Positions 10,393 to 21,929 of a stretch of DNA of 64,000 nucleotides are shown piece after piece; position 1 is the first letter of the stretch, and each line of letters opens with the position of its first letter. The notes beneath the pieces were generated by a model. That model made no database searches. It saw only the letters and a program-made list of their open reading frames with translations, and was not told the origin of the DNA. The position numbers and the translations under genes were made by a program. This DNA is from Globodera rostochiensis (lineage: Eukaryota > Nematoda > Chromadorea > Rhabditida > Heteroderidae): positions 186,001 to 250,000 of the forward strand of contig JAEVLN010000025.1 of the NCBI GenBank assembly GCA_018350325.1. The letters are read 5' to 3'.

Positions 10393-13300
10393 ATGAACAA
10401 CCAACCGGTTCAATTCGATAGCATATGGAAAAACTTGCTGCCCGGGCTCGAGTCAATTTACCAGGCTCAAGAAAAAATGGCATCGCAGCGCTACATGAAA
10501 TATTACGAGTTTGTTTATTGGCAATTTTTCGTATCATTTGTTCAATTTTCCGTGAATTACACTCACAAATCAGCAATTTTCGGAAGATTTGAGACTTCAA
10601 GATGATGAAACGACTTAATTTTTAAATTGACAATATTTAAAATGCAAAAATTTTGTATTGGACGGGCGGTAGTCGAGGTGTGTAGAGTCTATAGTAGTTC
10701 TGTGTAAAATTTTGTTAAAGATAAGAGCATGAAAATTTCAAATTTGCTTCAGACTCGTGTTCAATTATTGCACAAATCAGCAAAGCGATTCACCGCATGA
10801 AGCGGCCAACCGTCGTGCCAATCGGAACCCGCCCAACGGTGCCGAATCCGTTTGCGAAGAGCTCTACGGGCGCTTGCGCGAGTTTATCAAGGCGTACAGC
10901 TTCAGCCTTTTGCAGGTTTTTGTCTTCGCCAAAATGATTCATGCGTAGTGTTTAGTTTTATATATCCTCAGGCCCAGGGCCGTAGCCAGGGGGGGGGCCT
11001 GTGGGGCCCGGGCCCGGCGGTGCCGACAGGCGCCGCCGGGAAAAATTTTGAGTTTTTTGATGTGATTTGTTAAGAAAATTGGTCCAAATTTGGCGAAATA
11101 TTTACAAATTTTTGAAATCTATCCAATAAATTGCACACTTCAGGAGTACCAGCAGCTGAACGGCGACTCGTTGCTCGACCGCTACACAAAGCAGTGGACC
11201 AAATTTCAGTTCTCCTCCATGGTGGTTAACGGCATTTTCTCGTACCTGAACCGGCACTGGATTAAGCGGAACATGGACGAGTCAGTGCGTCTCGACGTTT
11301 TGGAGGTGTACAATGTACGTTTTGAAGAAAAAGTTTGAGTGGTGAGAGACGTATTTACAAAGTTTCTGAAGTTCGGAAAACTTTGTAACTTTCGCGAAAA
11401 GAAAAACTCCAACTTTCTTTCTCACAGTTGGCCGTGTCCATTTGGAAATCGGTGATCTTTGACGAGCTGCACCACAACATCACATCGGCAGCGCTTGCGC
11501 TGGTGCAGAAGGACCGCAACGGGGAGCGGATCACTACCAAACTGATCAGCGGCGTGGTCGCCTCGTACAGTTTGTTTTTGGGGGACTTTTTTTGGCATTT
11601 GGTGTGTGCCTTCCGTCCGTCACATGCAGTTGAACTTGGCATCAACGAGCAGGAACTGACCACAGACGGCGGAGGCGTCGTCGCTCCGCAAATGTTGCAG
11701 CAGCAGCAGCGGCGTCCAAGCGTCAAATACAAAGTCTACCGCAACTTTTTTGAACATCGTTTTCTTGAGGTTGGGTGTGTTGTCATCGTCCTTTTTGACA
11801 TACCGCATATACTCTTTTAATTGCCCATGGGTAATTAATTAAAAGAGTATATACGGTAATGTGTTGTGTCAAACAAACAAAAATTGTTGGTTTGATGAAC
11901 AAACAGAGCAGGACATCTTTTTTGAGAATTATGCAAATTTTGATGAATAATTTTATGGGAGGGAGAAAATCAACAAAGCTCAAATTTTTGTTGTTGCAGT
12001 AAATACGTTTGTTTCTGTTAAAATTTTTGTTTTAACATTCCTTCACTTACAAATTAGGACACACGCAATTTCTACACGACGGAATCGAACAAATTCCTGC
12101 AGACGCACAGTCACAATGTGCCGGACTATATGATCAAGGTCGGTTGGTGTGTAGAAATAAAAATTTTAAAATTTCAAAAAAAAATTGAAATTGGAGTTGA
12201 CCCGAGGTTTGACGTAAAATGTGAAACACCAAAAATGTCGTCTTGATTGAAAATTGTGTCGATTTTGCAGGTTGAAGAACGTCTTGCAGAGGAGCGCTAT
12301 CGGTGCCAGATTTACCTTGACAACATCACGCTGGAAGGTTTGATGCAATCCTGCGACAACGCGTTGATCAAACAGCACCTGGAGCTGTTCCACGACAAGT
12401 TCGAGGTGTTTTTTGTTTATCATTTATGGTTTGAATATTTTTTACAACTGTTTAGGCACTTCTCAATCGCCAACAAATCGACCATCTTGGACGTATGGTA
12501 GGAGTGTTTTTTAAATACGCCAATTTATGGAATACAAATTAATTTGGTTGTTTTTTGAATACATATCGAACCCTTATTGTTCAACTTCAGTACGGACTCT
12601 GCGCTCGTGTCCCCGACGCGTTGACCAGGCTCAAACAGATCCTCGAGGAGTACATCGAACGTGAGGGCAAGGCGGCAATTCAGAAAATCACTAGAGAGGC
12701 GTTCAACGACCCCAAGCTGTACATCACATGCATCTTGAAAATGTGAATTTTTGGCAATGAATATTCTTTTTAAAATTTTTGACATTACAATTCTGGATAT
12801 TTTACCAAAATTTGGTTGCAGTCTCTTTATGGTATTTTCTTGGTCAAGTCTTTGTTTAAGACTTTTTAAAAAACTACATTCAGGTACGAATTGTACAACA
12901 ACTTGGTGATGAACGCTTTCAGGGCGGATTGCGGCTTTGTGAAGGCCAGGGACTGTGCGTTCGGCAAGTTCATCAATAACAACGAGATCACGGTAATGGC
13001 CAAAAATGCGTCCAAATCGCCCCAACTGTTGGTGCTGTACTGTGATCAACTGTTGCGCAAGAGTGCTCGGAACATGGAGGACGAGAAGATGGACGAGAAT
13101 TTGGAACAAGTGGTGGGTTGTGCGGGGGGTGAAGTCTGGAGTCACCCGGATGGCGACATTTGTCGTGTCCCAATATTTTAAATCATGTATGATCGATCTG
13201 ATCTTTGATATGTTTGCACAGATGACCGTTTTCAAATATGTCGATGACAAAGACGTCTTCCAAGCTTTCTACAACAAATTGTTGTGCAAGCGGCTCGTCT

Positions 13301-14814
13301 ACGACACATCGACCAGCGAAGAATCGGAGCGTTGTATGATCGCAAAGCTGAAGGACATGTGCGGCTTCGAGTACACCTCCAAGCTAGAGCGGCTGCTGAC
13401 CGACGTTGCTCTGAGCAGAGATCAGTCCGAGCTGTTCAAGCAGGTCCTTTTCAATAGATTGACAAAAATAGGAATAAAAAATGTTCATTTTTGTTTACGA
13501 ATGTTGTCTTTGGTTCAGCAACAGCCAAGGACTTTAACCGTGGACTTTTCCGTCATTGTCGTCATGTCGAACGTGTGGCCGTTGCAGCAGCCGACGAAGT
13601 TCGAGATTCCTCGTCCACTCCTTGATTGCATTGACTGTAAGTTTGCGAGAGCGTAATGTGAGAATTAAGATCGATGCTGTGGCTGCTTTTTGGCCTGTAC
13701 TGTATTTTTTTTTTTTGTAAATTGGACGTATAGTAGTTAAGAAAATTGGCCAATTTCTGATTTTGTTTTTTTCGCTAGCTTTGGAAATTTAGCCTACACC
13801 CAGTATTACGCAAAACGGTTCAATGGGCGCAAGCTGAACTGGGCACTGCAGATGTGCCGGGGTGAGCTAATCTCTACGCCGAACACCTTCCAGACAAAAT
13901 ACACATTTATTGTAGCTTTATTCTTATTAACAAAAAAACAAAATTATTTTTAAGTGTAACACGCAGCAGATCGCCATTCTCATGCAGTTCAATGCACGCG
14001 ACTCGTACAGCCTTGGCGAGCTGCACATCGCACTCGGTATCGACTTTCCGCGTGATCAGCTGTTTGGTGTTGTGCAGTCGCTTGTCAAGACAAACCTTTT
14101 GAAGTTGTCTGGTGAGGATGGTCAAGCACTGACCGAGACGGATGATCAGCAACAGTTGGTGTTCAATCCGAATTTCCAAAGGTGAGTGAGATCACACATG
14201 CTTTTACAATTTCATGTTCCCAAACCAATGGCACACACGCACCATTGCTTTTTGTTCGTGTTTTAGCCGGAAACTGAAGGTCGACCTGATCCGGGCGATG
14301 CCTTCCGCAAAAGAGACTAAGAAGGAGAGTGAGGACGTGCAGAAGGCGGTGGACGAGGACAGGAAGTTGGTCATTCAGGTGAGCAGCTAGCCATATTTGA
14401 CCAATTTTCTTCTCTTTTTTTGGTGATTTTGTGTGTCAACGATGTCTTTTTAAGGCGGCCATTGTTCGTATTATGAAGATGCGCAAGACGCTGAAGCACA
14501 CGCTGTTGGTTTCCGAAGTGCTCAGCCAGCTAACAACGCGTTTTCAGCCTAAGGTGTGGTTGGGTGGGGTCAGCGGGTCGAACTGTCCGGACGGGGACAC
14601 CATTAGGAGGCTTAAAAACTGAAACACGTTGATGTTGTTGTAGTTGTTGTGTTCGTTCATTGATTGAATTTGTTGTTGGGGTTTTCGAAGAATATATTTA
14701 ACAAATTTCTCCTTTCAGGTTCCGATCATCAAAAAGTGCATTGACTCGCTGATCGAGAAGGAATATTTGAAGCGATCCGAAGAGGACCATGATCTGTATG
14801 AATATTTGGCCTGA
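10393..14814 (+). CDS. cul-1: Cullin-1, SCF ubiquitin ligase scaffold
   Basis: Exons: 10393-10508, 10753-10915, 11144-11314, 11428-11569, 11630-11769, 12058-12138, 12271-12405, 12456-12497, 12591-12742, 12884-13112, 13222-13443, 13519-13636, 13793-13911, 13955-14181, 14267-14378, 14455-14553, 14719-14814. All phases agree, giving 787 residues, close to animal CUL1. CUL1 bridges Skp1/F-box adaptors (N-terminal helical repeats, e.g. [15 protein letters not shown]) to the Rbx1 RING protein (C-terminal cullin homology domain, e.g. [20 protein letters not shown] and [11 protein letters not shown]). The neddylation site [13 protein letters not shown] is intact (acceptor Lys about 731) and the chain ends LYEYLA, as in CUL1. 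Alignment by eye favours CUL1 over other cullins throughout. The start ATG (MNNQPVQFD) lies just upstream of the first cullin block; a short upstream exon cannot be excluded. Confidence 0.95.
10987..11043. repeat. GC-rich dispersed element in cullin intron 2
   Basis: It begins GGCCGTAGCCAGGGGGGGGG and contains GGCGGTGCCGACAGGCGCCG followed by an A/T-rich tail with TTTGTTAAGAAAAT. The same arrangement recurs at a dozen or so places in the window. It lies inside an intron and leaves splicing sites intact. Confidence 0.7.
11802..11861. repeat. Hairpin in cullin intron 5
   Basis: ATATACTCTTTTAATT is followed after about 16 bases by AATTAAAAGAGTATAT, giving a perfect stem of about 16 bp within the intron. 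It could be a tiny fold-back insertion. No regulatory role is evident. Confidence 0.65.
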
Positions 14815-15592
14815 CAATAATACGATAAAAAACCAACTCACAAAAAAAGAAGATTTCTTCACTGAGTCTTTTTTTTTTGCTCATTCTTGTGGATGCAATT
14901 AATTTTACTTTTTGTTTGCTTTATATATAAAGCATTAAAACAATTGTTTTAAATACACAAAGGTGACACATTTTAAGTAGTTGTGTATTAGAGTAGTTCA
15001 CGGTCGGTTTTAAACCGGGGGGCCCGGTTTTCGGTTAGACCGGTTTTGCCACCACCGGTTTTCGGTTTTTGGCCTACACCCGGTTAACCGAAAACGAAAT
15101 CGGTTTTTTGTCAATTTTCAAACGTAAATTTTGGACCAATTTTTTTAAACAAATTTCGTTAAATTCTAAAAATTTTTTCTCCGGCGGGGACCTCTCCCAT
15201 TCCTAAAAATGAAAAAAGTCCCATATTTTTAAAATTGTGGTTACAAATAAATCTCTCAGCAAATAAAGGGAAAATGCACCACCTAAATGATTTTCCATAC
15301 CCCATCCTCCCCAAAGCAAAACTCTAAATACGTGCCGGCCTTCCTGCACACCTAAGAATCGACTTTTTTGGCTTGGCTCTCCCTCCCCCCCCCCCCAGGG
15401 AGGCCAACTCTTTAATAACATATTTCAGACAATTTTTAGAAGAGAAAATACTTTTCAAGATCATAAATTTAAAATTTAAATTGATGGAGATCGAGAACAT
15501 ATTTTTACAATGAAAGTTTTCACTCTGCAATTCAATGACGAGCAAAAAAGAAAATAATTTATTCAATCAATCATCAAGGGGACATACGCCCA
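14815..15592. other. Intergenic spacer between convergent genes
   Basis: The cullin gene (+) and the PUF gene (-) point at each other across this 0.8-kb spacer. It contains an ACCGGTTTTCGGTT word repeat (about 15000-15100), a GC-rich dispersed element start near 15178, and a C-run near 15390. No exon is seen. Confidence 0.7.
15000..15100. repeat. ACCGGTTTTCGGTT word repeat
   Basis: Several iterations of CCGGTTTTCGGTT and its complement (GGTTAACCGAAAACG) form a short self-complementary block. It has the same style as the other word-repeat elements in the window, but no target duplication could be defined. Confidence 0.6.
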
Positions 15593-18500
15593 TTATCCGT
15601 TATTCGGCTTCTTCCTTTTGTCGGCGACGACGGCGCCGCCCCTTTTGGCAAGCGATCTGAAACCTAAAAAACATTCAAATAAACTGATCAACACGCAAAG
15701 GGCTACCAGGCCAGGGCTGCCAGTGTATCGATTCTATCGTAATTTTTGAGTCTCATCGTATCTTTTCGACAAAAAGTGCCCACCCGAAAATATCGGCAAG
15801 TTCGGCGTATTATAAAAATCGTTTTTTGGCCGCCGTATCGCGTGTACCATGCAAAAACTATCGTATTTTGGCCGTATCGCGTAAATACCGTTTTGGTGGA
15901 AAATAAATAATTCCCGAGAGGCAAGATAATCACGAAAAATCGATGAAGAAATGTAACAAAAAAGGGCAGAAAAGCTAACACAAAACTCACTGTTGTCTCT
16001 CAAGCAGTGCCGGAATGTGTTCTTCGATGGCGCACATCATTTTGTCACGATGCGCAGAGTCCGCAAAGTCCATCATTTTCAGCACGACGTCGTTGGCGAA
16101 CGGATGCTTCATCATTTCCAACAACGGCGGCTTGCCAGAGCCGTTGCTGAACAGAAAACAGCAAAAATTTAGTTTTTGGGGTTCCCGAAACAACTCACTC
16201 CGCACAAACTTGGTCGATCAGCGCATTTCTCTGCTTCTTCGTCCCAAAAACCAAACACTTTTCGATTATGCTGCAAATGCCCTTGTGATGTGCGTTCTTC
16301 AGAATGTTCCCGTTCAGAATGCGCACAATGCGCTCCCGGTCTTCGGGCAGTCCATGCTCAATCACATATTGGATCACCTGGTTGCCGTACTTAAACAAAA
16401 TAGTTCTAACTCAATTTTTGAAAAAAGTCCCGGTAAATTCAGGTGTTTAAAACTGAACATATCCACAATTCCCCAGCCGCCCCTTCACCCACCGGATCCG
16501 TGCCCAAAGTGAACAGATTTTCGTGCAGAAGTCGCATAATGCGCTCGCGGTCTTCGGCCCGTCCACGCCTAATCACATGTCTGATCACAAAGTTGCCATT
16601 CTGGTCCGTGACCAAAGTGTGCACATTGTCATGCAGTTGTTCCAGCAAGGGACGCTTTTGCTGCTCCGTGCAATGTTCAAGAACACATTGAATCACCCAA
16701 TTACCGTATTCATGAAGGCAAAGGGAGGCAACCTGTTGGGATGGGATGAAGGAAGCTTTTGAGATTTAGCATTAAGAAATGTTTAAAATAGTTTTTAAAC
16801 AAACAAAAAATCTAATAAAAATGTACCGGATTCGACGGACTGGTGGTTATGGCATCAACGACAAACTGAAGCCGTTCTGGTTCGATGAGTTCAATTATCT
16901 GAGGAAAATCTTTAACAGTTTCCAATGAAGCTAACCCCCCAGACCCGGGAGCCCCTAGGTTAAGACTCAAACAACACATTTATATACCGTATTTCCTCTA
17001 TTAGTAGCTCCGGGGCTTCTATTTTTCAACCCCCCCTCGAGGGGGGGGGGCTACAATTAGAGGGGGGGGCTTCAAATGGAGGGGGGGGGGGCTTCTATTT
17101 TTCAATCACCCTCTAGGGGGGGGGCTACAATTAGAGGGGGGGGGGGGCTTCAAATGGAGGGGGGGGGCTACTAATAGAGGAAATATAATAATTGTTTTAT
17201 ATTGCTGTTATTCACCGTGTTCATGACGTAGGCTCCATATTGATCTTTGATGCATTTAATCACACACGAACGCGGCGTCAGTTCTTCGATTATCTTTAAA
17301 ATGTATTTTATTATTAATTTTCAAATTAAATGATAACCTCCTCAAAAATGTAATAATTATTTAAATAAAATTTTGCCTCAGTCTGTGACGCTTCGTCCAC
17401 CGAGTTCAACACCGTTTCGATCACGGGGCCGCCGTATATTTGCAGGGCCAATGTCAACACGTGGCCACGCAATGCGTCCACCAGCTGAGCCTTCTGATCG
17501 TCCGTGCCGTACTCGAAAAATTTCTGAATTTTTTTGTCTATTTACGATATTTCTGCAAATTTTGCGTTATTTATCGAATCGTACGGAACATTAATGAATA
17601 TTCGGAGGACCTCAATCACATAATGGCCAAATTCGTCAGCCATCAATTGTCGTGCATTTTGAAGCGTCTTCAGACTTCTTTGAAAAATAAAACTTTAGGC
17701 ACCAAATGTGTTATTTTATTCAGCATTTCAAAAGACTTTATAACGTCGAGAACCGTCAACAATTTATGTCCCAAAAGCAACTCACCCCCCACAGACGTTG
17801 TCGAACAGCGCCTTTATCTGATCCGTCGTCCCGCAGATCAAACACTTCAAAATGACGTTGAAGGCGAACTTGTGCTGTGCGTACTTCATAATGTCGTCCT
17901 TCAAAATGTGCATAATGCGCTCCCGGTCTTCGGGACGTCCATGCACAATCACATGTCTGATCACGTGGCAACCAAACTGATCAGTGACCAAAGTGTGCAC
18001 ATTGTCATGCAGTAGTTCCAGCGCGGGACGCTTTTGCTGCTCCGTACAGAGTTCAAGCACACTTCGGATCACCCAACTACCGTATTCATGGAGGGACAGG
18101 GGAATCACTTGCGCCAATATCTCATTGATTATCTAAAAATATTATTAAATAGTCAAGCATTTGAGTACCCAGGTAAAAAGGACACTTGAGTACCAATTTT
18201 TAAACCCGGATTAAAAAGGAAGCGACAAATTCTTTTTGGATGGATTATTCGTTTGGGAGTCGTTCAACTGGGCGCTCAGGGGTCATTTGGGCGCCCGTTG
18301 AAAATGTTTTTTTAATTTTTCAAAATTTTGATTTTAATGTGAGGAATAAATGGTCAATTTTGGTGGCTCATGACTAGGGATCGGATTTTAGGGACTAAAA
18401 AGCCCAAAAAGTGCCGAAATAGGGACTAAAAAATCTGCTAAAACTAACTAAATCCAGTCTTTTGCGTGAAAACCTTTATCCATCATTCTTAATTAATTTT

Positions 18501-19575
18501 CTTCTTACAATTGTAAATATAATATTTTTCACATGTTTTTAAAACTTTTATAAAAATAGCACAAAATTTTTTTCGGAAAATATCAATCTTTGGGGGTGGA
18601 TTTTTGGTCCAGAATGTCTTTTTTAGGGTGCATTTCTGGGAAAGAAAAATTTTGATTTTAGGGATTGATTGTAGCTTTTTTTTGCTGCATTTTTTTCTTA
18701 TGAAATTCCTCAATCGTATTTGTTTTGGTAGGGGGGGGGGGGGGAGTTCAATCGTTACACGAACATAAAAGAAAAATAAATTAAATGCTTTTGCCTCAAT
18801 TTGTGACGCTTTGTCCACCGATGTCAACGCCGTTTGGATCACTTGAGAGCCGTACAAATTCTTGGACAATGTCACCACGTGGCCACGCAATGCGTCCACC
18901 AGCTGAGCCGTCTCCGTCGGATTGGCATGCTTCAACTTTCGTTGGATGAACCTGGCAAAATGTTAATGCGAATTCTATATTCAATCAATCAATAGCTCTC
19001 TCTTTGTTTGTGTTAAAATGGTACGATTTGATAATAAAGCTTAAGACAGTTTTAAATTTATAAGTTTTCTTGGGGAGTGAGGAATTGGTTACCATTTAAA
19101 CTGGCGAAATGCACATTTTTCAGGCCATCATATTAAATGTTTTGTTCAATCGCTTACAAATTAGCTTATGACATTTCAAATGGTATTAAATTTGTCTGAT
19201 TCGGTGGAAGTTGAAGAAAGTTACACGCCATGGAATGAACGGGTTGGCGCCAGCCCGGGCTGTTCAAATCGTTCACCCAGCAATTCCCACCTTAAACCGC
19301 GCGGGCCCAGCGCAAACGCCACGGCGTCTTTGCCCAAATCGTTGAGCTGAAGATTGGCTGTACGGTTATTGCGGTAATCGTCCAACAGCGTGGAACCGCT
19401 GTTGTTGCTGTACTCGCCCGACAGCTTGGACCGGTTGCTGGGGCGGTCTGAAATTTCGTAAAACTCTGAAAAAACTCCAACCGGCTTCATAGGCCAAAAT
19501 TTGGAATATTTATGTCAAATTAATTTTTTTTGGTGGTTCAAATGTCCAAAATTTACTGGACGACGACGACGCCAT
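15593..19575 (-). CDS. PUF (Pumilio-like) RNA-binding protein with about 13 repeats
   Basis: Exons from 5' to 3': 19557-19575, 19291-19465, 18795-18951, 17786-18132, 17611-17674, 17377-17523, 17216-17293, 16827-16898, 16493-16732, 16199-16389, 15991-16146, 15593-15656. All phases agree, giving 569 residues. PUF proteins bind the 3'UTR of target mRNAs, one base per repeat. The LLDDYRNNRTANLQL leader and GLRFIQRKLKHA match Pumilio repeat 1. I then count about 13 repeats (cores YGSQVIQ, YGSWVIR, FGCHVIR, FAFNVIL, FGHYVIE, YGGPVIE, YGAYVMN, YGNWVIQ, NGNFVIR, YGNQVIQ, KGICSIIE, FANDVVL) where Pumilio has 8. Exon 4 is a near copy of exons 9-10, and both halves have a GC-donor intron at the same place. 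Many base-reading residues are non-canonical. First-exon choice is uncertain; two possible upstream exons exist. Confidence 0.85.
15720..15910. repeat. CGTATCG word repeat in the last PUF intron
   Basis: Repeated TATCGTATTTTGGCCGTATC-like words and complements fill much of the last intron of the PUF gene. This is the same word-repeat style as elsewhere; exon ends are untouched. Confidence 0.5.
16990..17185. mobile_element. MITE-like insertion in a PUF intron
   Basis: A perfect 19-bp inverted repeat (TATTTCCTCTATTAGTAGC at the left, its complement at the right) bounds 196 bp of G-runs and TTCTATTTTTCAA/CTACAATTAGAGG words. It lies within the intron between 16899 and 17215. No target duplication was clear. 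Confidence 0.7.
18370..18710. mobile_element. AGGGACTAAAAA element copy 1, in a PUF intron
   Basis: It starts near CTAGGGATCGGATTTTAGGG and shares long tracts with the copy at 62613-63090: iterated AGGGACTAAAA words, then TTAATTTTCTTCTTACAATT and neighbouring sequence. It sits in the intron between the third and fourth PUF exons. It appears non-coding. Confidence 0.65.
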
Positions 19576-19671
19576 GCGAGCGCCACATGAAAGAACGGGT
19601 GCCGGGCACACATTTTGCGCGCATTGATGCAAACACGCCACATGAACTGCTTGAACGTGTTGGTGTTGAAC
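19557..19671 (-). CDS. Possible upstream exon overlapping the PUF start
   Basis: Between TTTGTTTAG and a GTAAAT donor lies an exon-like stretch with two readings. One frame has G/C-ending codons and gives a peptide including TFKQFMWRVCINARKMCARH. The other runs in phase into the PUF start (MASSSSS). A second exon-like stretch at 19842-19916 (IKQSLKMINRFMRNFLNGLH) joins in phase with the PUF frame, not with the first. Either the PUF protein is longer than modelled or a small unrelated gene ends here. I do not recognise the peptides. Confidence 0.3.
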
Positions 19672-19956
19672 CTAAACAAAATTTTGAATCTCGAAGAGGG
19701 AAGGATTCTAAATAAATGCAATTCCAATTAATCCATCAAATCCGATTTTTAAAAAAACCTAACCCCTCCAAAACTCTATTTATTAGAGCATTTTGGTGTG
19801 CTTTTTACTAATAGTGGGCAAAAAAAGCGCAAAATTGCAACCTCGCGAATAATGTGCAGCCCGTTCAGAAAATTGCGCATGAATCGGTTGATCATTTTGA
19901 GCGATTGCTTTATTTTCTAAATGCTAAAAAGCTCCAATTGCAAAAATTTTAATAAA

Positions 19957-20115
19957 TAGGGCTGCGATTTATATGGACAAAAAATCTCGAAATATGGACA
20001 TAAATATGGATAAAAAATTTTCAAATATAGCAAAAAATGGGCAAGATTTCCTAATAGAAGTAATAAGAGCAAAAAAAAAATAAAGGCATTTCCAAGAAAA
20101 TTTTTGAAAAAAACA
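19957..20115. mobile_element. Truncated copy of the ATATGGAC MITE family
   Basis: It begins TAGGGCTGCGATTTATATGG and follows the left 150 bp of the complete element at 23697 (AATCTCGAAATATGGAC, GGGCAAGATTTCCTAATAGA, and so on), then stops. The right terminal repeat is missing. Confidence 0.75.
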
Positions 20116-20147
20116 GCGTTCCCCACCCCCTATTCGTTCCCTTTTAC

Positions 20148-20590
20148 CCTATTCGTTCCCCTTAACAAAAATGACAACAAACCTCATAAAATCGTACATA
20201 ACTCCTGCGTAGAACACGAATCTGGGTTCCGTTTTGGCCTATGTTGAACTCCGGACCAGAATTCGAACAATTTTTCGAAAAAACAAATTTAAAAAAAAAA
20301 ACAAAAAAAATTTGTTTTTAGTCGTTCAAAAATTCTAAGTGCATGTAAAAATGAAAGGGGGAGCGAATGGATATGCATTTACACAATTTTCTTACAGAAA
20401 AAGCGATTTTGAAAAAAAAAATTTCGAAAAATAATATTTAAAAAAAAAATTTCTCGACTAAATTGTTTGAATTCGGGTCCGGGGTTCAACATAGGCTAAA
20501 ACGGAACCCGGATTCGTGTTCTACGCAGGAATTTTGTACGATTTTATGAGGTTTGTTGTCATTTTTGTTAAGGGGAACGAATAGGGGTGA
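20148..20590. mobile_element. Fold-back element with about 120-bp arms
   Basis: The left arm (about 20148-20271) reads through CTATTCGTTCCCCTTAAC, CTCATAAAATCGTACAT and GTAGAACACGAATCTGGG. The right arm (about 20461-20590) is its near-perfect reverse complement. The 190-bp middle is A/T-rich and non-coding. A diverged fragment of the arm occurs at about 36345-36440. Confidence 0.8.
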
Positions 20591-20779
20591 ACTAATTGGC
20601 GGGGAACGAATCGTCTTTTTACCAAGCCCGATAGGGTAAAAGTTAGACAGTAAGGTGGAAAACAGCAGCCAAAGTACCGCACACTCGACTACGGCGGCCA
20701 GTAGGTGGGGCGAGACTCCGAGCTCCGGAAGAAGTATTTTATTGCAATTTTTATGAAAATTTTTCGAAAATAGTGGTAT

Positions 20780-20915
20780 GAAATAGCCGGTTTTTGAGGG
20801 CCGGGCGAGTATTTTTTGATTTTTTGTCCGGGCGGGTACCGGGTAAATACCCGACTCGGGTATTTGCGTTTCGGGTACCCGCCCGGCCGGGTACCCGTCC
20901 GCACCCTAGTCCAAA
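20780..20915. repeat. GGGTACCCG word repeat
   Basis: Iterations of CGGGTACCCG and CGGGTATTT in both orientations, ending GTACCCGTCCGCACCCTAG. That CACCCTA-type end is similar to the right ends of the TAGGG elements. The left end could not be defined. Confidence 0.55.
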
Positions 20916-21629
20916 TTCTCTCATTTTTTGTATGGAAAACCGATCGCATGATTACTTTTTGCTTTGAAAAACCAATTAGAGGGGGGAAATTTGTGTGCGG
21001 TTGAACAGTGGCGGGATAATGGGCTTAAAAGGAACAGTCATCACATCGCTTATAAGCTGATTTTGTTGGCTTTTCCTTAATCAATCATCAATTTCCGACA
21101 AAACCCTGGGAAATGGTTGACAATTTATGTGCGGCGGCCCATTTTGAGTGCAATTCCCATAAATACGACGGCTTTCTTTTACCCCTATACGCTATTTTTT
21201 GGAGCATATTAATAAATCAAACAACGCGGTTCATAAATAGCGATGAAATTGCGCATTATTCATTCTGAATAATGTTTTATTAAATATTTGGGTGATAAGA
21301 TCCGGGGAATGGGTAAAATTGATCTGATTTATGAGTAAACTTTGCAGACATTATGAGAAAACGAGAATATTATATTTTTGGATGTGATATTGAAAGTCGT
21401 GACAACAAGAATTGTTTTGGCGCTATCAAGAAATTACCGGACATTGAAAAGTACGACCTGCAAAAATGAACTGCAGTTGCTGGTATTGCGAAAAGGGGGA
21501 AAGCTATTCAAATGAAGAAGCAGTTCCGGCTTGGGCATTAATGAGTGAGTGAGTGCATGAATGGAGTTAAGTCTAAAAGTTCATTAAGTTTTTACACTTT
21601 TAAATCTTTCCGAATCAAACCACAAACTG

Positions 21630-21845
21630 AACCGGGGGGTGTTAGCCCAAATACCGGCAAACTTCGAACTGAACCGGGGAGGGGGGTGTTGGCCCAAATC
21701 CCGGCCAATCGTATCGGGAGAGTTTTCCAATTTAAGAGCCCACTACGCCATTCCCGGCTCTACCGATCGAGCCCCCGATCGCCAGTTGTGCATTGAAATC
21801 TGCCCATAATTCTTTTTTCGTGCTGCTGATGATCGGTACATTTTG
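21630..21845. repeat. Duplicated segment, copy A
   Basis: About 200 bp (from near GAACCGGGGAGGGGGGTGTT to AATTCTTTTTTCGTGCT) recurs almost unchanged at 23455-23665. Copy A abuts the Fic-domain exon on its 3' side, so the segment may be the tail of a Fic gene that was copied, or an independent repeat. Confidence 0.75.
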
Positions 21846-21929
21846 ATGATATGATTGATCGGTTTTGAAACTTCCATATAAAGTAGGTATCCAAAATGTC
21901 AAAAAAGGTAAAAAGATTGGAAAACTCAC

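Noticed and set aside
10393..14814. Cullin-3 or cullin-4 instead of cullin-1
   Set aside because: Wording around [23 protein letters not shown] and the [14 protein letters not shown] region, as well as the overall length, follows CUL1.
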